64,000 nt of DNA from Casuarius casuarius (taxonomy: Eukaryota; Chordata; Aves; Casuariiformes; Casuariidae), in contig PTFA01000024.1 in the NCBI GenBank assembly GCA_003342895.1, forward strand, positions 25,634-89,633. Direction: 5' to 3'. The notes under the pieces are model-generated. The model had not been told where the DNA came from. It searched no databases and saw only the letters and a program-made list of their open reading frames with translations. Shown in pieces: positions 1 to 14,929 of this stretch (the first letter of the stretch is position 1; the number at the start of each line of letters is the position of its first letter). The translations under genes and the position numbers were made by a program.

Positions 1-2134
1 CCTCACGACTTCCAACAAGGTTCTCAGAAGTTCTAAGCAGAGCCCAGACACTGCTGCGCAAACTGCTGCCTCTGTTTGCTGCACTCTGTTAACTGCACTC
101 TTCATAGATGCCATACCTTCGTTGCCATTTTGGTGACATAGATGGTGATTTGGATTATCATTAGCTTGTAGAATGTAAATACTCGAATTATAATTCACAT
201 GAAAAATATTTTTTCTCACAGGATCAATGTAAGAATCTTATCAAAGATGGAGATTAGGTAGGTTATCTGGTGTGCTCCTATTCCCTCGCATCTGGAAATT
301 TATTAGTTTACATATATTTGAAAATATTTGTGGCACATGTCTTACAAAGTGTAAGCAGTGGAAGAAGAGTCCAAAAGCGCAGACTGAAGAGACAGTCAAT
401 TTGGAGAAGGCAAGGAAGCAAGGTAACAGTACCAAAGCAATGAAGAAGTAAGAAAGGGCAGAGAGGATCCTAGAGAGAAAGTTAAGGTCCAGAAAGTCTA
501 GTATGAAACCCATTTGCTTGTTGAAGTAACTACTATTTGCAGCTGAGAGTGCTCACCAAGTTCCAAATATTTGGCTGTGGTTCTCTTTCCATAAACATTG
601 GAGTCACATCATACATGTCTACAGGGCTCAACCACACCTCTTCTGCCTTTGCCTCAGAATCCCTGCCTCTAGTCATCCAGCCAACACAACAGTCCAGCAC
701 ACTCTCCTTATCATTCCTAGTTCCTCTTTTTAAAGTTTATTCTGGGGCAGCAACAGGCAAGCCTTTCCCTTCGCCTCTCTCCAATCTTAGGGTGGCTGAC
801 CTGTCTGGATATTGGCAGACCAGTTTTTTCTCATGCCTCATGAGATCCTGACCTTAAACTACACGTTGATAGAAATAGCTGGTGATGTTTAACTTTCAAG
901 AAGAGTTTGAAGCTTTAGGGGCTATCTCCACCCTGTTGACCTATTTAGCCAAAATAAGTTGCCAAAGCTTTGGGGTTGCCAAAGCTTGTGCTAGCTAGTT
1001 CCATTTGGGTCTCCCACCCAAACAAAAGGGTGGAGAATTCCAGACTCAATGTGATTCAGGAAGGCCAAAAACTCTCTGTAGGATTCCATGAAAAATATTT
1101 GTTTTTCATCTTTTTAAGCCAATCCAGAAGAAACAGCAGATCCTTTCTGCCTTTAACTCAGGCACAAGAGAAATCTGAACCACCACTGCAGGTGGAAATG
1201 CTGTGGACCTGATCTTCTTGCATGTTTTTAAGCAGAACCTTGACAGTTTTAAGTGGAGTGTTTTGGTTCAAAACAGATCAGGCTACCACTGGGGATGTTT
1301 TGGTTGCTTGTGTTTATACAGCTACGTTAAAATACTGTAGAAACAGCTCTTTGCCTGTGTATTGACAATGTAGGTGCAAATAATGTTACTTGTAGTTACT
1401 CTGCAAAAAGGAAATCTCGGGAGGTGCCTCTATATACTGATAGCATGACAGCCTTGTGATGTCTCTGCATTTCACATGCAATGAAACTATAAAGCTCAGC
1501 TTGTAATTTGTGCTAACTGGCTGACTTTGCCACAGTGTACTGTTCTTATCCTTCTCCTGATAGCTGTCTGAGGAATCCTAGGAACCATTTCATTGTACCA
1601 TAGATATCCTGACCAGGTGCAGCAAAGAACTTTCTCCAGTGGATAGTGCAGATGGTAGCTACAGATTACCTATTGGAGGTTATCCTTATTCAGATTTGAA
1701 CTGCTACATCAGCCCATCTGCCTCGCTTCTGAATCCCTGGAAATCATATCACAGAATGTGGTTTGGGTACTCATCATGAATGTGCACCTACAATGTTTAA
1801 CTGGCCTTGTTTCTGCTCTGCTGTATTACTAACCAGTTTTATTCCACTGATAGCTGAGAAAAATAATAGATAAAGTGGATGAAATTCATCTGACTAAATA
1901 TGAACATCTACAATAAAAATAATTGCTCTTGGCTTGCTTTGTAGCCAATGGAGAGAAACAGGCATGTATAGAGTGTGATTCATTTCATGAGGTAGGTGTC
2001 TAAACTAGTTTGGATGAATCATGTCCTAAAAATGCCTAAGTCTTTCCACAGTGAGAGCCTCTGGTGACAAATTCAGATGTAATTGTCTGCACTGTAAACA
2101 CCGTAGGGAGGATGAGATGAATCTCACCCAAGTA
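1..2134. other. Intergenic, nothing recognised
   Basis: AT-rich unique-looking DNA. Short open frames on both strands have no recognisable domains or plausible splice context. Confidence 0.6.
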
Positions 2135-3115
2135 GATCATAAGAACATATAAACTACCACATAAGGCTAGGCCATCTAGCTTGGTATCTGTCAACAACTG
2201 ATGCCTGAGAAAACATGCTTAAAGAATAATGCAAGACCAAGGCAAGTACTGAGTTATCTTTCCTCATGATCTCCCGGCTTCTGGCAGTCAGCAGATTAGA
2301 GTCTTCCTGAGCCAGAAATTTTGCCTGGATCATTGCTTATTGTAGTTATTGGTCTTCCATGCATTTGTGTAAGTAGTGAATAAATATACCCCACTAGCTC
2401 TCACCATCATACCCTCCCCTGAGGCTTCAGGATTCTTGTCCAGGATTAATAATGTCCTAGTAGTCTTAATCTGCTCATGCATGAAAGTTGTTTTAATCTG
2501 ATCATTCTGATACTTTTCTCTACACTTTATCTAGTTCTGTTATGTCCTCTGGGAAGCAGAACGGCATGTTGTATTTAGCATGTAGGTACCTCATAGATCT
2601 ATATTGATCTGTTTTCTTCTCAATTACTTTCCTAATATTGCCTAATATTCTAGCTGTCTTTTTAGCACCACTGGACACTAAACTATCATTTTTAGGTTGT
2701 TATTCACCATCACTCCAGAATTGGTTTCCTGAACACTGGGAGTAAATGAATGAATGAACCGTAAGGTACTTTTTTCTGTGTGCATTGCTTTGCATTTATC
2801 AGTACTAAATTTCAAATTCCATTTTCTGTCTTTGTCCTAAAATATTCTGAAATTCTTCTGCATTTTTTTGCGTGTATTTTGATTATGGCTACTATGCTTC
2901 TTGGTCATCCAGATCCTGTGTAAATATGAATGAAAAGAAGAGGTCCCAGCACAGACTAGTATAGAACAACAGAGATATCCACCTATAAAAACTGACCTCA
3001 GCCACATTCTTTGCTTTGTATATTTCAATCAGTTGTTTATCCTTTAACAGTTAAGTTTCTGTATTTTTCTTTCATAAAATCTCTTAAATTTTATGATACG
3101 TGATATGTTGCCAAT
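2135..3115 (-). mobile_element. Ancient CR1/L3-clade LINE remnant
   Basis: Read on the + strand it contains, in the expected order, 'cataagaacat', 'ctcccggcttctggcagtca', 'tttgcatttatcagtacta', 'aatttcaaattccattttct' and 'gaggtcccagcacagac'. These are landmarks of an old CR1/L3-type LINE seen in turtle and crocodilian genomes, in antisense. The minus-strand frame at 2837-3028 covers what would be the GVPQGSVLGP part of the reverse transcriptase, but it is too degraded to be functional. It is an inactive fossil with no obvious target-site duplication. Confidence 0.6.
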
Positions 3116-6100
3116 TAGAGAGTAAAAGGGATTTACCCCACAGAATGAGAAAGTGAGCTATAGCATCATATTAGCAGAGAATTGGGGTACCATACAGTGA
3201 AGGAGAGGCATGGAATATCATTTTATAATTAATAACAAAGATAGGATCTGGGATTCTGTGTCCTGGAAAGAATGGAAAGGAAAGATAATTGCTTTCATCA
3301 TACAATAAATTAGTTTAAATAGGTTGCGATTCTAGTATTTGGAAAGAGAAAGATTCAAAGGAGGAATCTCCCCTCTCTTCCTATTTCCCGCCTGCTGCTT
3401 TAGATTCTGTCTGCTTCTAATGTGAAACTGTAGTGCACAATGCAAAGTATAAATATGGATTCCTTCAGAGGTTTGATGACATTTTGTTGGAAGACATAGA
3501 CATGTTTCTTGCAGATTTGTGATCTGCAAAAATTCCATGTGCGCCAGTACATTGGGGACCATGCCATAGATCACAGTTCAAAATTGCCAGTTCACTCTAT
3601 TTATTTACCTGGGTTAATAGAAACAAAAGAATATTGAACTGCAATTAAACTCACTTGGAAAAGGATTTATGAAACCTTGTCAACTCTTTTATCCAACACA
3701 ATGCCATTTGTGGGAGAACAAAGATTGTTCATTTAGAATATGTTGAAACCATAAGTGAAATCACCTTACAAATATTTTTCTCCTTGAACGGATAATATCT
3801 GACAGACGGAAAAGCAATGCCTAACCCACTATTAACCATTACCAGGTTACCATTATAGTTAATTAGCAAGGCATTACCCATAATCCTCTGAAGACAATTG
3901 TTTTCTGGCTGTCACCCAGCCCTGCTACAGCATAGGCTCACTGACTCCAGAAGGCTGGCAGGGTCTTTTCCTGGAAGGAGAAGTATGTTGTGAAAGAACC
4001 CTGATGAAGGTGAAATACATGTTGTTACTTCAGCTTTAGGAGACCAAGTTGATCGCATTAGCAGACAGCTATTGTCACGTCCATTTCACNGTCAGGGCTT
4101 TCTGCATCAATTTTCAAAATGTAACTACATACTAATTGCTGTTTCTTTTCGGCAGAGACATAATTTTAGCTAAGAACTAATTTGAAACCTGTGCACTTGT
4201 TGAGAACTCATCAATAGATCATGAGAAATGAGGACACAGTTTAAAAAACTGCATTTTTTTTTCAGGGATATGAAGGGAAGAGGCTGTTACCTGCCTAAAG
4301 CATGCACCTGGTGTATAGCAATATGCGCAAGGTGACTGAGGCAGGTACCTTTTTCATACATTTACATGAGTGCCTCCATTATTCCTGATAGCAGCCCCAA
4401 ATATGTCCCCACAGAGCAAAGAGTAACTAATTTCTCTTTTAGGCTACTTTTCTTCTCTCCTAATTCCTCACAATTTTCCACTCCCTATTTCCTACTGCCA
4501 TCGGTCTCAGTAGAGTCCTACTTCGCTGCTGACTGGTATATTTTATCTTATTGGACTTCTCTAAAAGGCCTGACAGTGATGCTGAGTATGGTTATGTGGA
4601 GATAGCATTACTGTGATAGCAGCACATTCAGCTGAATGACGTGCCTTGCCGTAATCCATAATGACATATCCTGACCACTAAGATTTAGAGCTGAGGCCTT
4701 CAAAGAGATAGCTCTCAGGTAGCTCACTGGCACATGGCTGTATGTAGGCATGTCAGTGGACTGTCAGACCTTTATCAGACACAACTTGAGAATTGTTCAG
4801 CAAATATCTACACTGACCACTCCAAACAGGAAAGGAACAAAAAATAGGTATTGCTAAGGTTCTGTTCCTAACAATACTTCTGACTCTCAGTGATAAGTTA
4901 TTTCTGATGCACATCCTGGGATTTAANCACCCACATTTTCATGGTGAAAATTTCAATGACCTTTCAAAGAGTTCTTGCTTTTCCTCTCCTTTCATACTTC
5001 TGGTCCATACTTTTCCGTAGATATTTTAATAATATGGTAGGTGTTGATGCCAGAAGAAGTGAAGATCAGAAAGAAAGACATATGTCATTACTCATGCTCA
5101 ACGAAGGTGAGTTTTCCATAGCCTGTATTCAAGGCTTTGCTCACTGGAACAGCAGTGTGCAGATTTCATTGCCCAGAACCCACATTGCATTCTAGGACCT
5201 GTGTCAGGGGGTATTGGAAAAAAAAGTCATGTGACAGTCACTGCATCGGAAGGAGTCTGAGAGCCTAAAGGAACTAGACTAAAGGAAACGCTGGAAGAAA
5301 ACATGGTGATAAAAAAGGGAAGTCACTCTCAGTGGCAGTGGCTGCGACAGAGCTGTTTTGTAGCATCCTGCAAGGCTTAGTAATAACAAAAGCAAGTGAT
5401 ATGGTATTGAGCACATGCATTGGTAATGTGTGGAGGAAAAATTAATAAATAGAGAGTATACACATGGGCTTATTCCCCTTGTTTTTTTCCCATCTGGGTA
5501 GTGTCTAGAGGCATATAAAGAGCAAGTTTTAACAGCTGTACTGGTGACAAAGAACCCTGTGCGTTTTTTGTTGTTAGGCTGCTGACAAAAAGCCCCTTGG
5601 AACCCAGCATAACTCTGTGGGTTGGAGAATGGTGAGGGCCTCAAATAAAGCATGTGGGAGAAAACTGCCCCAGTTAAGCGAATTAGCCTAGGACAGGTGT
5701 TATGCACAAGCTCAGCTGGGATTCAGAAGGTAGGTATTTCCTCACCAAAGTACACAGAGCAGCTTTATCTGTTAAGCAGGATCTACTCAAAAGGTACCAA
5801 CAAAGGCATTTCTCACAGAAAGTGTCTGTGGCTGCCACTTTTAATATGAAACTAGAGCATAAGAAAACCCTTACCATCCTCCTCTATACAGCAATCTAAA
5901 GGCATGAGCCTCCAGCCTGGAGCTGTGAGAAATCTAGATTCAGGCCCTCCTCATCTTAAGGACATTCAAATTCAGAGCTCCCACTAGAATGCCTTAATCC
6001 TTGGCTGTGGCAGAGTGCGGGGAAATGATCTTCGTGCATTTTGTCAAACTAAATGTAAAAAAGGAGCCAAGATTCATTGGGCCAGAGAAAAAGAGGGAGA

Positions 6101-6629
6101 TTTGGGCAGTTTCCTGAGAGAGGAGGGTCCTGGGCTCTTGATCTCTACTTTCAGAGAATTGTTTCTGTTTATTATATCAAAAAGTCACTGGATAAAATGA
6201 ACTGAATTAAAAAAAAAACAAACACCCAAACAAACCTTTCTCAGGGGCCTAAGTCCTTTTTGGATTTACCCATAGATCTTTTCATTGCTAACTTTTATGG
6301 TGCTATATTGCTTTGATGACCCTGTTGTGAATTCCCTTAATTTTACTGTAGCGAGCATNGTGGCCTGTTACTACAGTTTTCCTTCTGAGAACAATGACAT
6401 GATTGTAATCTGTGCATGTACATTCAGAATGTGTGGTGCACATTTTAACCTCACTTCCTGGAGCAGAGGTATTATTCTTAGTTTGGCTCTGTTAGTAAGT
6501 TCACAGGGTGGGGGAAGAATAACGTAATTCTGGAGACCTGGCTCATGAGATCCAGCTGTGTGCTGTGAGTGAAGCCCCCTTTGGAGATATCTTTAGAGGC
6601 CAATTCCTTTATTTTGTAGTCAGGCAAAA
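3116..6629. other. Intergenic, nothing recognised
   Basis: It includes a 142-codon minus-strand frame (5279-5707) without homology I can recognise, overlapping other frames of similar length. I treat it as chance. Confidence 0.6.
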
Positions 6630-6690
6630 CTCCCATTGACGTCAATAGGAATTTTCCTTCCATAAAAAATGAGGACTTAGGTTTGGCCCT
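6630..6690. repeat. Fossil palindromic repeat, 'cccattgacgtcaatagg' core
   Basis: It contains a near-palindromic core resembling the 'cccattgacttcaatggg' element found in many copies in turtle, crocodile and bird genomes, followed by 'aggtttggccctgat', the usual flank. Short and diverged; family name uncertain. Confidence 0.45.
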
Positions 6691-9600
6691 GATTTTTTTT
6701 ATCAGCTTGGGCCACTTCAAATAGTGCCAGTGCTCTAAACACCTATCGGTGAGGAGAAAGTTTCTGGATCTTTTAGGTAGTTAAGATGTCCTCAGGTTGG
6801 CATAAAAGAGCAAAAAAGAGGAAAAACAACTCATCAGCCAGTTTTTGCCAGTATTCCCAAATGTATCCTGTATGAGTAGCTGGACCCCCTCAGATTCATA
6901 AGAGTAGCAGGTATCTTGAATTTAATCTTTCAGAAATGCACTTTAAATCAGACATCTGGTAATAGCTTGTAAATAGAAATGTTAATAAAAACGCATCATA
7001 TTTAGCAGTATCCACAATTTGAACCGCTTACTCCACCCCAAGCTTAGGAAAAGTAAATGTTATCCATTTTCACATAATTTTTTTAGCCAAAGTCTTTTAA
7101 GCATATAACTTTACAGCTTTCATAAAAAGGGCATAAAAATGAAAAATGTGTTTTGCAATGAATCTGCCACTGATACGAGTGTCCAATTAAATGGACCGTA
7201 CAAGAAAAGAGGAAAGATTTGCTACTGGGATATTGCCAATGATATCTTTTGACACTTCTATGGTCTCATGTGTTCCTGATCAAGCAGCACAGAGCACTGG
7301 AAAAATCCCAGACCAATAAGCCTGAAACCAGAGCAGTCTGCATACATTTGATATGCAGTCAGGAGAGGCTGATTTGAAATGATTGGCACTGAACTATCGC
7401 CTTTATATTCATTTACCTTAAACCATTTTTGCCCTTTTGTTGACACAGAACTTCACCAACTCTATTTATACCCTGGAAAACTGAATGTTTCTGCTTAGAC
7501 AACAGAATCAAATGGTGTTTTTAATAGTGGCAGCCATTTGGAATTCCTTCCTACCACATTGTATTCCATTTCACTTTACATCTTCTCTTCTGGACACATA
7601 CAAGATTCATACTTCTGTAAAATCTAGTTACCAAATTTGGTAATTTATCATTGATCTTATCCAGTGAAATACGTAGCTGATTTTAGTCTGGTTCCTAAGT
7701 AGCATGTGCTTCTTTCACATCACAGAAATTCTAGTGCTCCTGATGTGATTCAGTACAGTTCTCAGGGTAAGATCCGGGTTGCCGTGCATGCTGTACTGCA
7801 GGTGCAGAGACAAGAGTATCAGCTCTGCTGCCTGGGCCTGGGCCTTTCTGGGCCTCCAGCTCCACCCTCCTTTCCTCTGATGCCTTTTCTTCTGTGCATC
7901 TTATTTGAGGATAGATGAGTGTGAAATAGGGCCTGCTCGGCTGTCCATTTTTGCTATTGCTTAAACTCTTAGTAGCTGATAGATGCTGAGATTCTCACTG
8001 TTCAAGGAGTTGCTGCCCACCTTTGTGATGCAGACNCCTAAGAAGAGTAAGGAAGGGAAGTTGGAGGGAAAAAAAGACAGGATGTTTCCTGGTGGCTGAA
8101 AACCTGCGTGTAATGTGATCAGGGAATCATTGTTGAGTTCTCATGGTTTCTCTGCCTGTGATCTTTTGGTTTTGGTGCAACTCCTTGAACACTGGATACT
8201 GGGAGAGCCACTGGTTTGGGGGAAACAGTTCCTTTGCTGTTCCATCACTGGGACAGCAGCCACACATTCTGACTGAAGAAAGAAAACCCTGGGAAAAGTG
8301 TGCACAAATGATTCTGTCATCTACTTTGTCCCACGCTTTACACGTACAAAGATCCATTTAGAGAACAGTAAGAACTCTCAATACAGAAAGTGTGAAAAAA
8401 GGAATAATACAAAGACCTGTTTTCCTTGTAAACCTGAGAAGTGGTCCCTTCATGTCCTTTTGGAAACGCACAGTATTTGCACTGTTGCCCCTGGCTTACC
8501 TTACATAAAACTGAGGTCTTCCTTTTCCAGTGCTACAAATCTGGCATCTTTCACTATGATTAAATTCTCTTAAAGTAAAATAAAAAAAAGAGAGAAAAAG
8601 AAATATTTTGTTGTTGCCAGGGAATGCACAAACTACTGGAAGAAGAATTTCAGAACTGTTTAACACAACATAACAGAGAAGTTATGCCAGTCTTCAGGCA
8701 GGAAAAAAATTTCAAGAGGAATTCAGCTTATTATTTGCTGTCTCATGTAATTGCATTCTCATCTGTGCAGATGCTGCTTAGTTCTAAGTATAAAACTAGT
8801 ATCAGATTTATATTTCATATGCAATAAAACCTAATTCTGCCAGTTCAAGAATCATCTGCCATGATTAAATTTGTTTTCTTGTGCATGAGGAAAGATATGT
8901 AACTCACTTTTTCATACAATTTTTCATCCAAACAAATGACATGTAAAGGGCCTGATACTATTCTTCTGAACAAGCCCAATTCAGCTATATCTTGGTCTTT
9001 GTTGATGAAGAATGTAATTGTCCAAGATCTGTCACTCTTTGTGGCAACTCAAGTTCCATCTTTGGCTACCCTGACCACTGCATCCCCAGGAGGGGCATCT
9101 CCCTCCCTGCATATGGACAGCTAAATCCTACAGTAGAGAGAACAGGCCAGATCTCAGTCTCTGGGACCAGTGCCATGGTATACCTTGTGACTGCTAAATG
9201 TGTTTCCTCCTCCAAACATGATAGCCTTGCTCATTCTCCTCCTGGGAATAGTCCCTGCCCTATGCTATGCTGTAGATCATACCTTAGCATTGTTGGGGAG
9301 AGTATTAGTTGGCTCATGCCAAAAACAGGGAGCATTCTAACAATAAAATTTAATGGATGATCCTGGAAAATTATTCACACCTATACCCTGACTGTGACCA
9401 TTTTACTAGTATAAACGTAGTCTAAAATCCACTCTATTCAGCCTAGAAAGCTAAGGTGTAAGCTTGAATTAGTTTGCAAGGGAAGTACACAGTTTACTGT
9501 ATTATAAGTTCTCATAGGTCTTCCTGATTTAAATTGAAACCTCGCTGAATATTGCCCACTTCAGAAAATGAAAAGGATATTGCCATTTAGTGATAATTTG

Positions 9601-12600
9601 GGAACAGAGAAAAAATGCTAAGGACAAGTAAGCACATCATTAAGAAATAAACCCATGTCTTTGCAAATATTGAAGAAACATACCTATATAACTATTCAAA
9701 CAAATGATGGACAGTTCTCTTGACTGCTGAAATAACATAATCTCTCCATTTTTTTCCATAACTTTATTCCCTTGTCTAAACAGGAATAATTTGGTGCAGC
9801 TGAAATTCAGGAGCTGAAATGAAAAGCAACTGAGACTAATCCCAGTAAAGTTACTTGCCTCATGCCAGCCAATGACTTCATTATGATGAGTCATTTTAAT
9901 TGCATCATGAGTGTCCAAAACACCTTCTGGTCTACTGACCTCATGTAAGAGTGGCGGTTTCTTGTTGGGATAAGTTCTTTTCTTTTCTTTCCTTCTTACA
10001 CTGTATGAATGTTTTCCTATGAGACGTATATAGGACTGTAGAAAACGGAATCATCAGACTCCAGGCAAAGTTAAGAGCGGTGCTCGGAACAAAGCAAGAT
10101 GACTGGCAAACATGCAACCCTCTATGACACCATTTCAGTCAAAGTGGGGAAATGAACAGAGTTGGCATTAAAAACTGAAGGAAAAACTAGTTGTTTTGCA
10201 TATTGTTATGTGAACAACTTTAGAAATGAAAACTTAGCATTCTCTTTCACATTTTTGAAGATAACAAAAACAGTACAAATCTGTGTTTGCAACTGTATTA
10301 TTTTTCCTTAATTATTTCAGACTTTTCATCTATTGTATCACCAGCTTCTTTACAGAGACAAACAAACAATCCTATAATGTAATTTATGCAATTTCATGGC
10401 TCTAATTTCCTTTCTTGTGAAATAGTCAGAAAGAGTTTGTTTACCCTATTTCAGTTACAGAACATTTTGGCAAAAACTTTTTGGAATGATTTCCTTGACA
10501 TTTGACTTACCAGTGTAAAGGAAAATGGAGAAGGAGAAGGAGGGATTTTCATTTGGAATCTGTCCATTTAGTGCTACCACTTACTCTGTGACAATCAGAA
10601 GCTATTCAAAATTCAGATTAAAGCAGTGAATGACATTCATGGCATGCATGCAGACATATTTTATTTTATTTGCTACAAACAGTGTGGTTTGTTTTCATGC
10701 AAGTAGCAGTTCGCAATGATTTAGGAAATACTGTTTAATAAATAATCTAAACATGTTATTTGTTTGCATGAGAATTAGGCACTAGGCTTTGGGAACTGAA
10801 AAGAACTCCAAAAGGCCACCTATTTTGAAGAAGATCATCTTTTCAGGTTCAGGGCAAAAGTGTAACTGGAATTCCTTCTCAGCAGAAGATAATGTCTCAG
10901 GGCATCATCACTGGGGACAAACCATGCACGGTACACTGATATGCAAAATTCCTGCACAATGTTTCTGCATCACATTAAATCCCACATTAGCCCTATTTAA
11001 TTTGTGTACGGTATGGGCTTGAATAGGCCATAGCACAGTTAAAATGGATTTATAGAGCAGTGTTTTCTTTACTTGTCAGGAGGGTTGTTGAAAAACCTAC
11101 TCCATAAAGCAGGAAGTGGGAATAAAGTGGGAATGTGGTTGCATGTAAGGGTAGAAACCCCTAGTAAAAACTACTCTGAGACTGAAAGTCATTGGACCTG
11201 TTATTGTAAGCTCTCACTTACAGGCTTGTTCAAGCCCCTTAAAGTTAACAGGAGGAGTTTTGACCACAAGAAATGAGTGCAATTCACATACAGAACTGGG
11301 CTTAGTGAACAAGTTTGCATAAAAGGAGCAAACCTGAAACCTTGCAAAAAACTTGAACTGAACCAAGCATTTTCCTGAGGGTTGGAAAAATTTTGATTAA
11401 TTGTTTAATTTTCACATTCCTCATCTTTTCCATTTTCAGCTGGGAGCAAAAGTGGACAAGTGTGGTATTTTTACTGGCCTGAATGAAGCTGAAGGGGTAT
11501 TAGAGGTAATCTCATGAGAAAGTTTGACCTTGCAAGATTTCCGATTGATTTTCAGAGCCAAGAGATTTGGATACATTTGCATAGTCCTTGAATAAACATC
11601 CAGACCTCTGCATGTTTGTCTGAACTGAAGATCCAAATGTCTTGATACTTTCCCCTCCTTCTCCTTGATGAACACATATGTATATTTTGTGCAGATCTGC
11701 ATGTGTTTTTTGTGAATATTGGGAAAATGCATGTATGTTTAGGCTTTTGTCAGAGGATTTTCTGGGCTGAAGTGCTAATTCATTACTGGAAATATAACTT
11801 GATATAAAACATAAGCGTGAAGCACTCCAGAAAGTACGTTATGAAAAATAGCTGAGCTATATGCAGTCTTCAGTCTCATTAGGAAGTGAGAAAGAGATCA
11901 CATGGAAAAAATTAACTTGTCAACATAGCCATATATAATTTTCAAAGAGCACAATGTGAACACAAGATGTTGCACTGACCATTCAAATAAATCAGAAAGC
12001 TGTGAATTGTTTTAGAGATTTATTGATTTAATTACCAATCATAACACAATGTGTTTGTTCTAAAGTAATCCTATAAAAAAAGGAAAAACATGATGTATTT
12101 ATGCAGCTCTTGGACAGAAAAGCACACCCTTTGAAACTGATGACTTATAGACTGTATGTGAGTCATGCATTTACTATACAAAGCTTCTAAAAGGTTTCCG
12201 TAGAGAATGGCAGCATCAATAGGGCATGTTAAATGTTGCAGAAATTCCAGTGGAGATCTTTTTGACCTCAGAGTAGCTGAAGATTTCTCTCTGATTTTAA
12301 TCACTGAAACCTGAAGCAGCAAAGAAGCACACTGACCAGGAAGATGATTTAGCATGGGAAAATCATTGGAGTTTTTCAGCCTCACTGAGGCAGAGGGAGT
12401 CCAAAGAAAATTACCCAATGCTACTACCTGAATATTTGCCAGCATTTCAATATTTAAACACCCGGATCAGAAAAACTCATTAGACTTAAGCACAAGCTTA
12501 CATTTCTTGAGGCAATTCACATGCTGAAGGTTATGAATGTGCTTAAGTGCTGCCCTGGAGCAGAGCTGTGTCTATATGGAACACAGTATACTGCGACAGT

Positions 12601-14389
12601 ACTGAGAAACAAGAGAAAACAAACAGAAGTATGATTATGTATAAGGAGCGAAAAAGCAAATAGTCACAGCACAGCGGAAGAAAAGTCAAAATGAATACAT
12701 TTACTGTCATATGATGAGTCCCTTTCTCTAAAAAAGGTTACCTCCTCAGGACATGCTACTGAAAAGCCCTGATTGGGATGTCCAAAGAATCCACAAGGCA
12801 CATGAGAGACCCTTATGCACAGTACAACATGGATTACCAATATTTATACAATACTTGTCATCCATAAATGTCAAAGGCTTTGTTTTTCAAGGACTTGGTT
12901 CATCCAGAATGGGACCTGGGAGTAAACCTGTGTGTGTGCAGTGTGAGCAGTCAGGGTACATAGCTGAGTGAAATGGGAAATAAACTACACTGATTGTGTA
13001 GATACAAGTGTATTAGACTAAAAAGTATCACCTCATATAAGGGATGGGACAAGAACTTACCAAAGCCTCAAGGTAAAGGTAGAGCCCTGCCTACTTGACT
13101 TTTGGTCCATGTTATACACACAGGGAGATGAAATGAAATATAAATGAATATGAATACTTTGAGGCAAAATTTAATTTTCCAGACTGTCCACTGGAAAAAC
13201 TAATCTCTAAACTAAACCTCTGGGATATACTTCAGGCCTGATTTTTATTGGTCCTCAAGGAATAAGAGTTAGTAACATCTAAAATAGTGTAACCCACCTC
13301 ACCCTCAGAGCTGGAATAAACAAATTTTAATGATCTATAAAGTTTTATGAGTGACTGAACTTTAGTCAGCAGTATTTTAACAAGATTTCTAAAAACATCA
13401 AAAGAATAAGAAATCCAAATATAACACCATTCTACTTTGGTGGCTAAGAGTTAATAAAGTTAAAACTTCTTCCATACTCTCTCATTTAACTCCATATCAT
13501 AACTCTTGTTACAATAAGGTTTATTGCCAAGAATACATGCTAGCAGAAGAAGTAAATGAAAAATGGCCAGAAAGACCACAGTTTTGTTAAGCAAAATAGT
13601 TCAGGTACAAGATCTTGGCTGCTGTTAAAGAAGGGGAGGTAGCCAAAATTGCTTGAGTGTAACAGCCCCTCCATATTCTGCAATTATGTAACAATGAGTC
13701 TAGTCATTAATATCCATTAACTGTCTCAAAGTCCTGAGCAATCCAGTAGTATAACCCCTCCCAGCGTGCACCAAGCCAACAGCTTAAAGAGGTTCCCAAG
13801 CCCTAAGCAAGCAGAATAATAATGATAGCTGGGAATAAACACCCTTGTTCAGTAAAATTAATCATTGCAATGCTAGAGTCTATGACCAGGTCATACCTTA
13901 AAGGCAGGTCCTGAGTGTGACAGCTGAGCAACCATAGTGGAAAAGCTCATATGCATAGGGCATGAAGCAGTTCCTTTTATAACTTGTAACTAGGCCAAGG
14001 GAGTGAGAGCTTACAAGTGACAAGCTAAGCTGGATCTGGCCACCACATTGCTAGTGTAAGCAGGAATAACACCATGGCTGTGGGATACTGCCATTTTCTA
14101 GAGGTGACTTTTGCTGAATGGCAAAAGAAATGAGAAGAGAAAATGGATAACTTGGTGTAAGGCAGACAGCTCAGAAGAAGAGTTCTGGCATGACAATCTG
14201 AGACTAACATAACACTGTCCCTGAAATGGAGAATTCTTTCTTGGGAAGAGATGCAAAGTTATATGGAAATAAATACTTCCTCCATATTTGTGCATAGGTA
14301 GTACTAACCACCCACAGCCCCTGCTGCAGCTGTTATTAGGCTTGTGGCCTCAAAGGCACATCTGCAGAGCTATGGGGGCTCCAGCTGCT
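6691..14389. other. Intergenic, nothing firmly recognised
   Basis: Unique-looking DNA with isolated ambiguous bases (for example near 8036). Open frames up to 124 codons (12071-12445, minus) show no domain. Confidence 0.6.
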
Positions 14390-14490
14390 GTAAGGTATCT
14401 AAATTACTATTGACTTCCAAAAGAGGTTAGGCATCTGAACAGGAGTTAGGCATCTAAATACCTTTCATGGACATAGCCCCCAGTCCCTCC
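14390..14490. repeat. Fossil sauropsid interspersed repeat
   Basis: 'attgacttccaaaagaggtt' followed by two copies of 'gttaggcatctgaa/aaa' and 'tacctttcatgg' resembles the old 'ttaggcacctaaatacctttgaggatctgg' repeat. It has no coding capacity. Confidence 0.4.
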
Positions 14491-14929
14491 AAAAATCAGA
14501 TGATTTAGGATTCCTTAGTGAAAATTACAGATAGGGATTCCTAGTGGTTGCCACTGCCATTTCTGCCAGTAGTAAGGGTTCACATGTGAAGTGAAGGTCA
14601 GAGGCAAATAGAAACAGATACAGTTTTTCTCCCTGTCAGTCATGGTGGATGAACTCTGTGGAAGTCAGATGAAAGTGAATGAAGTGAACAGGGCTTAGCA
14701 GGTATGCTGAAATCACAGCTTTCCATTTGCTTGGCTAGTGCCAGAGAGGAGTTATGGGAATTACTTTTCTGTTCTTAGATGGAGGACCTGCCGGGGGGGA
14801 TGGCAGATTAAATTAAGAATTCTTCACAGCAGTTTTCCTTATGCATGGGGGACAGCCAGATGAAAGCATAGAGGTGGCTGAGGGAGAAACAGGCATGATG
14901 ATCAAGGCTGTCATCTTTGTCAGATCACA

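Noticed and set aside
5279..5707. 142-codon minus-strand open frame
   Set aside because: No recognisable domain, low-complexity leucine run, overlaps equally long frames on the other strand, and no splice or promoter context.
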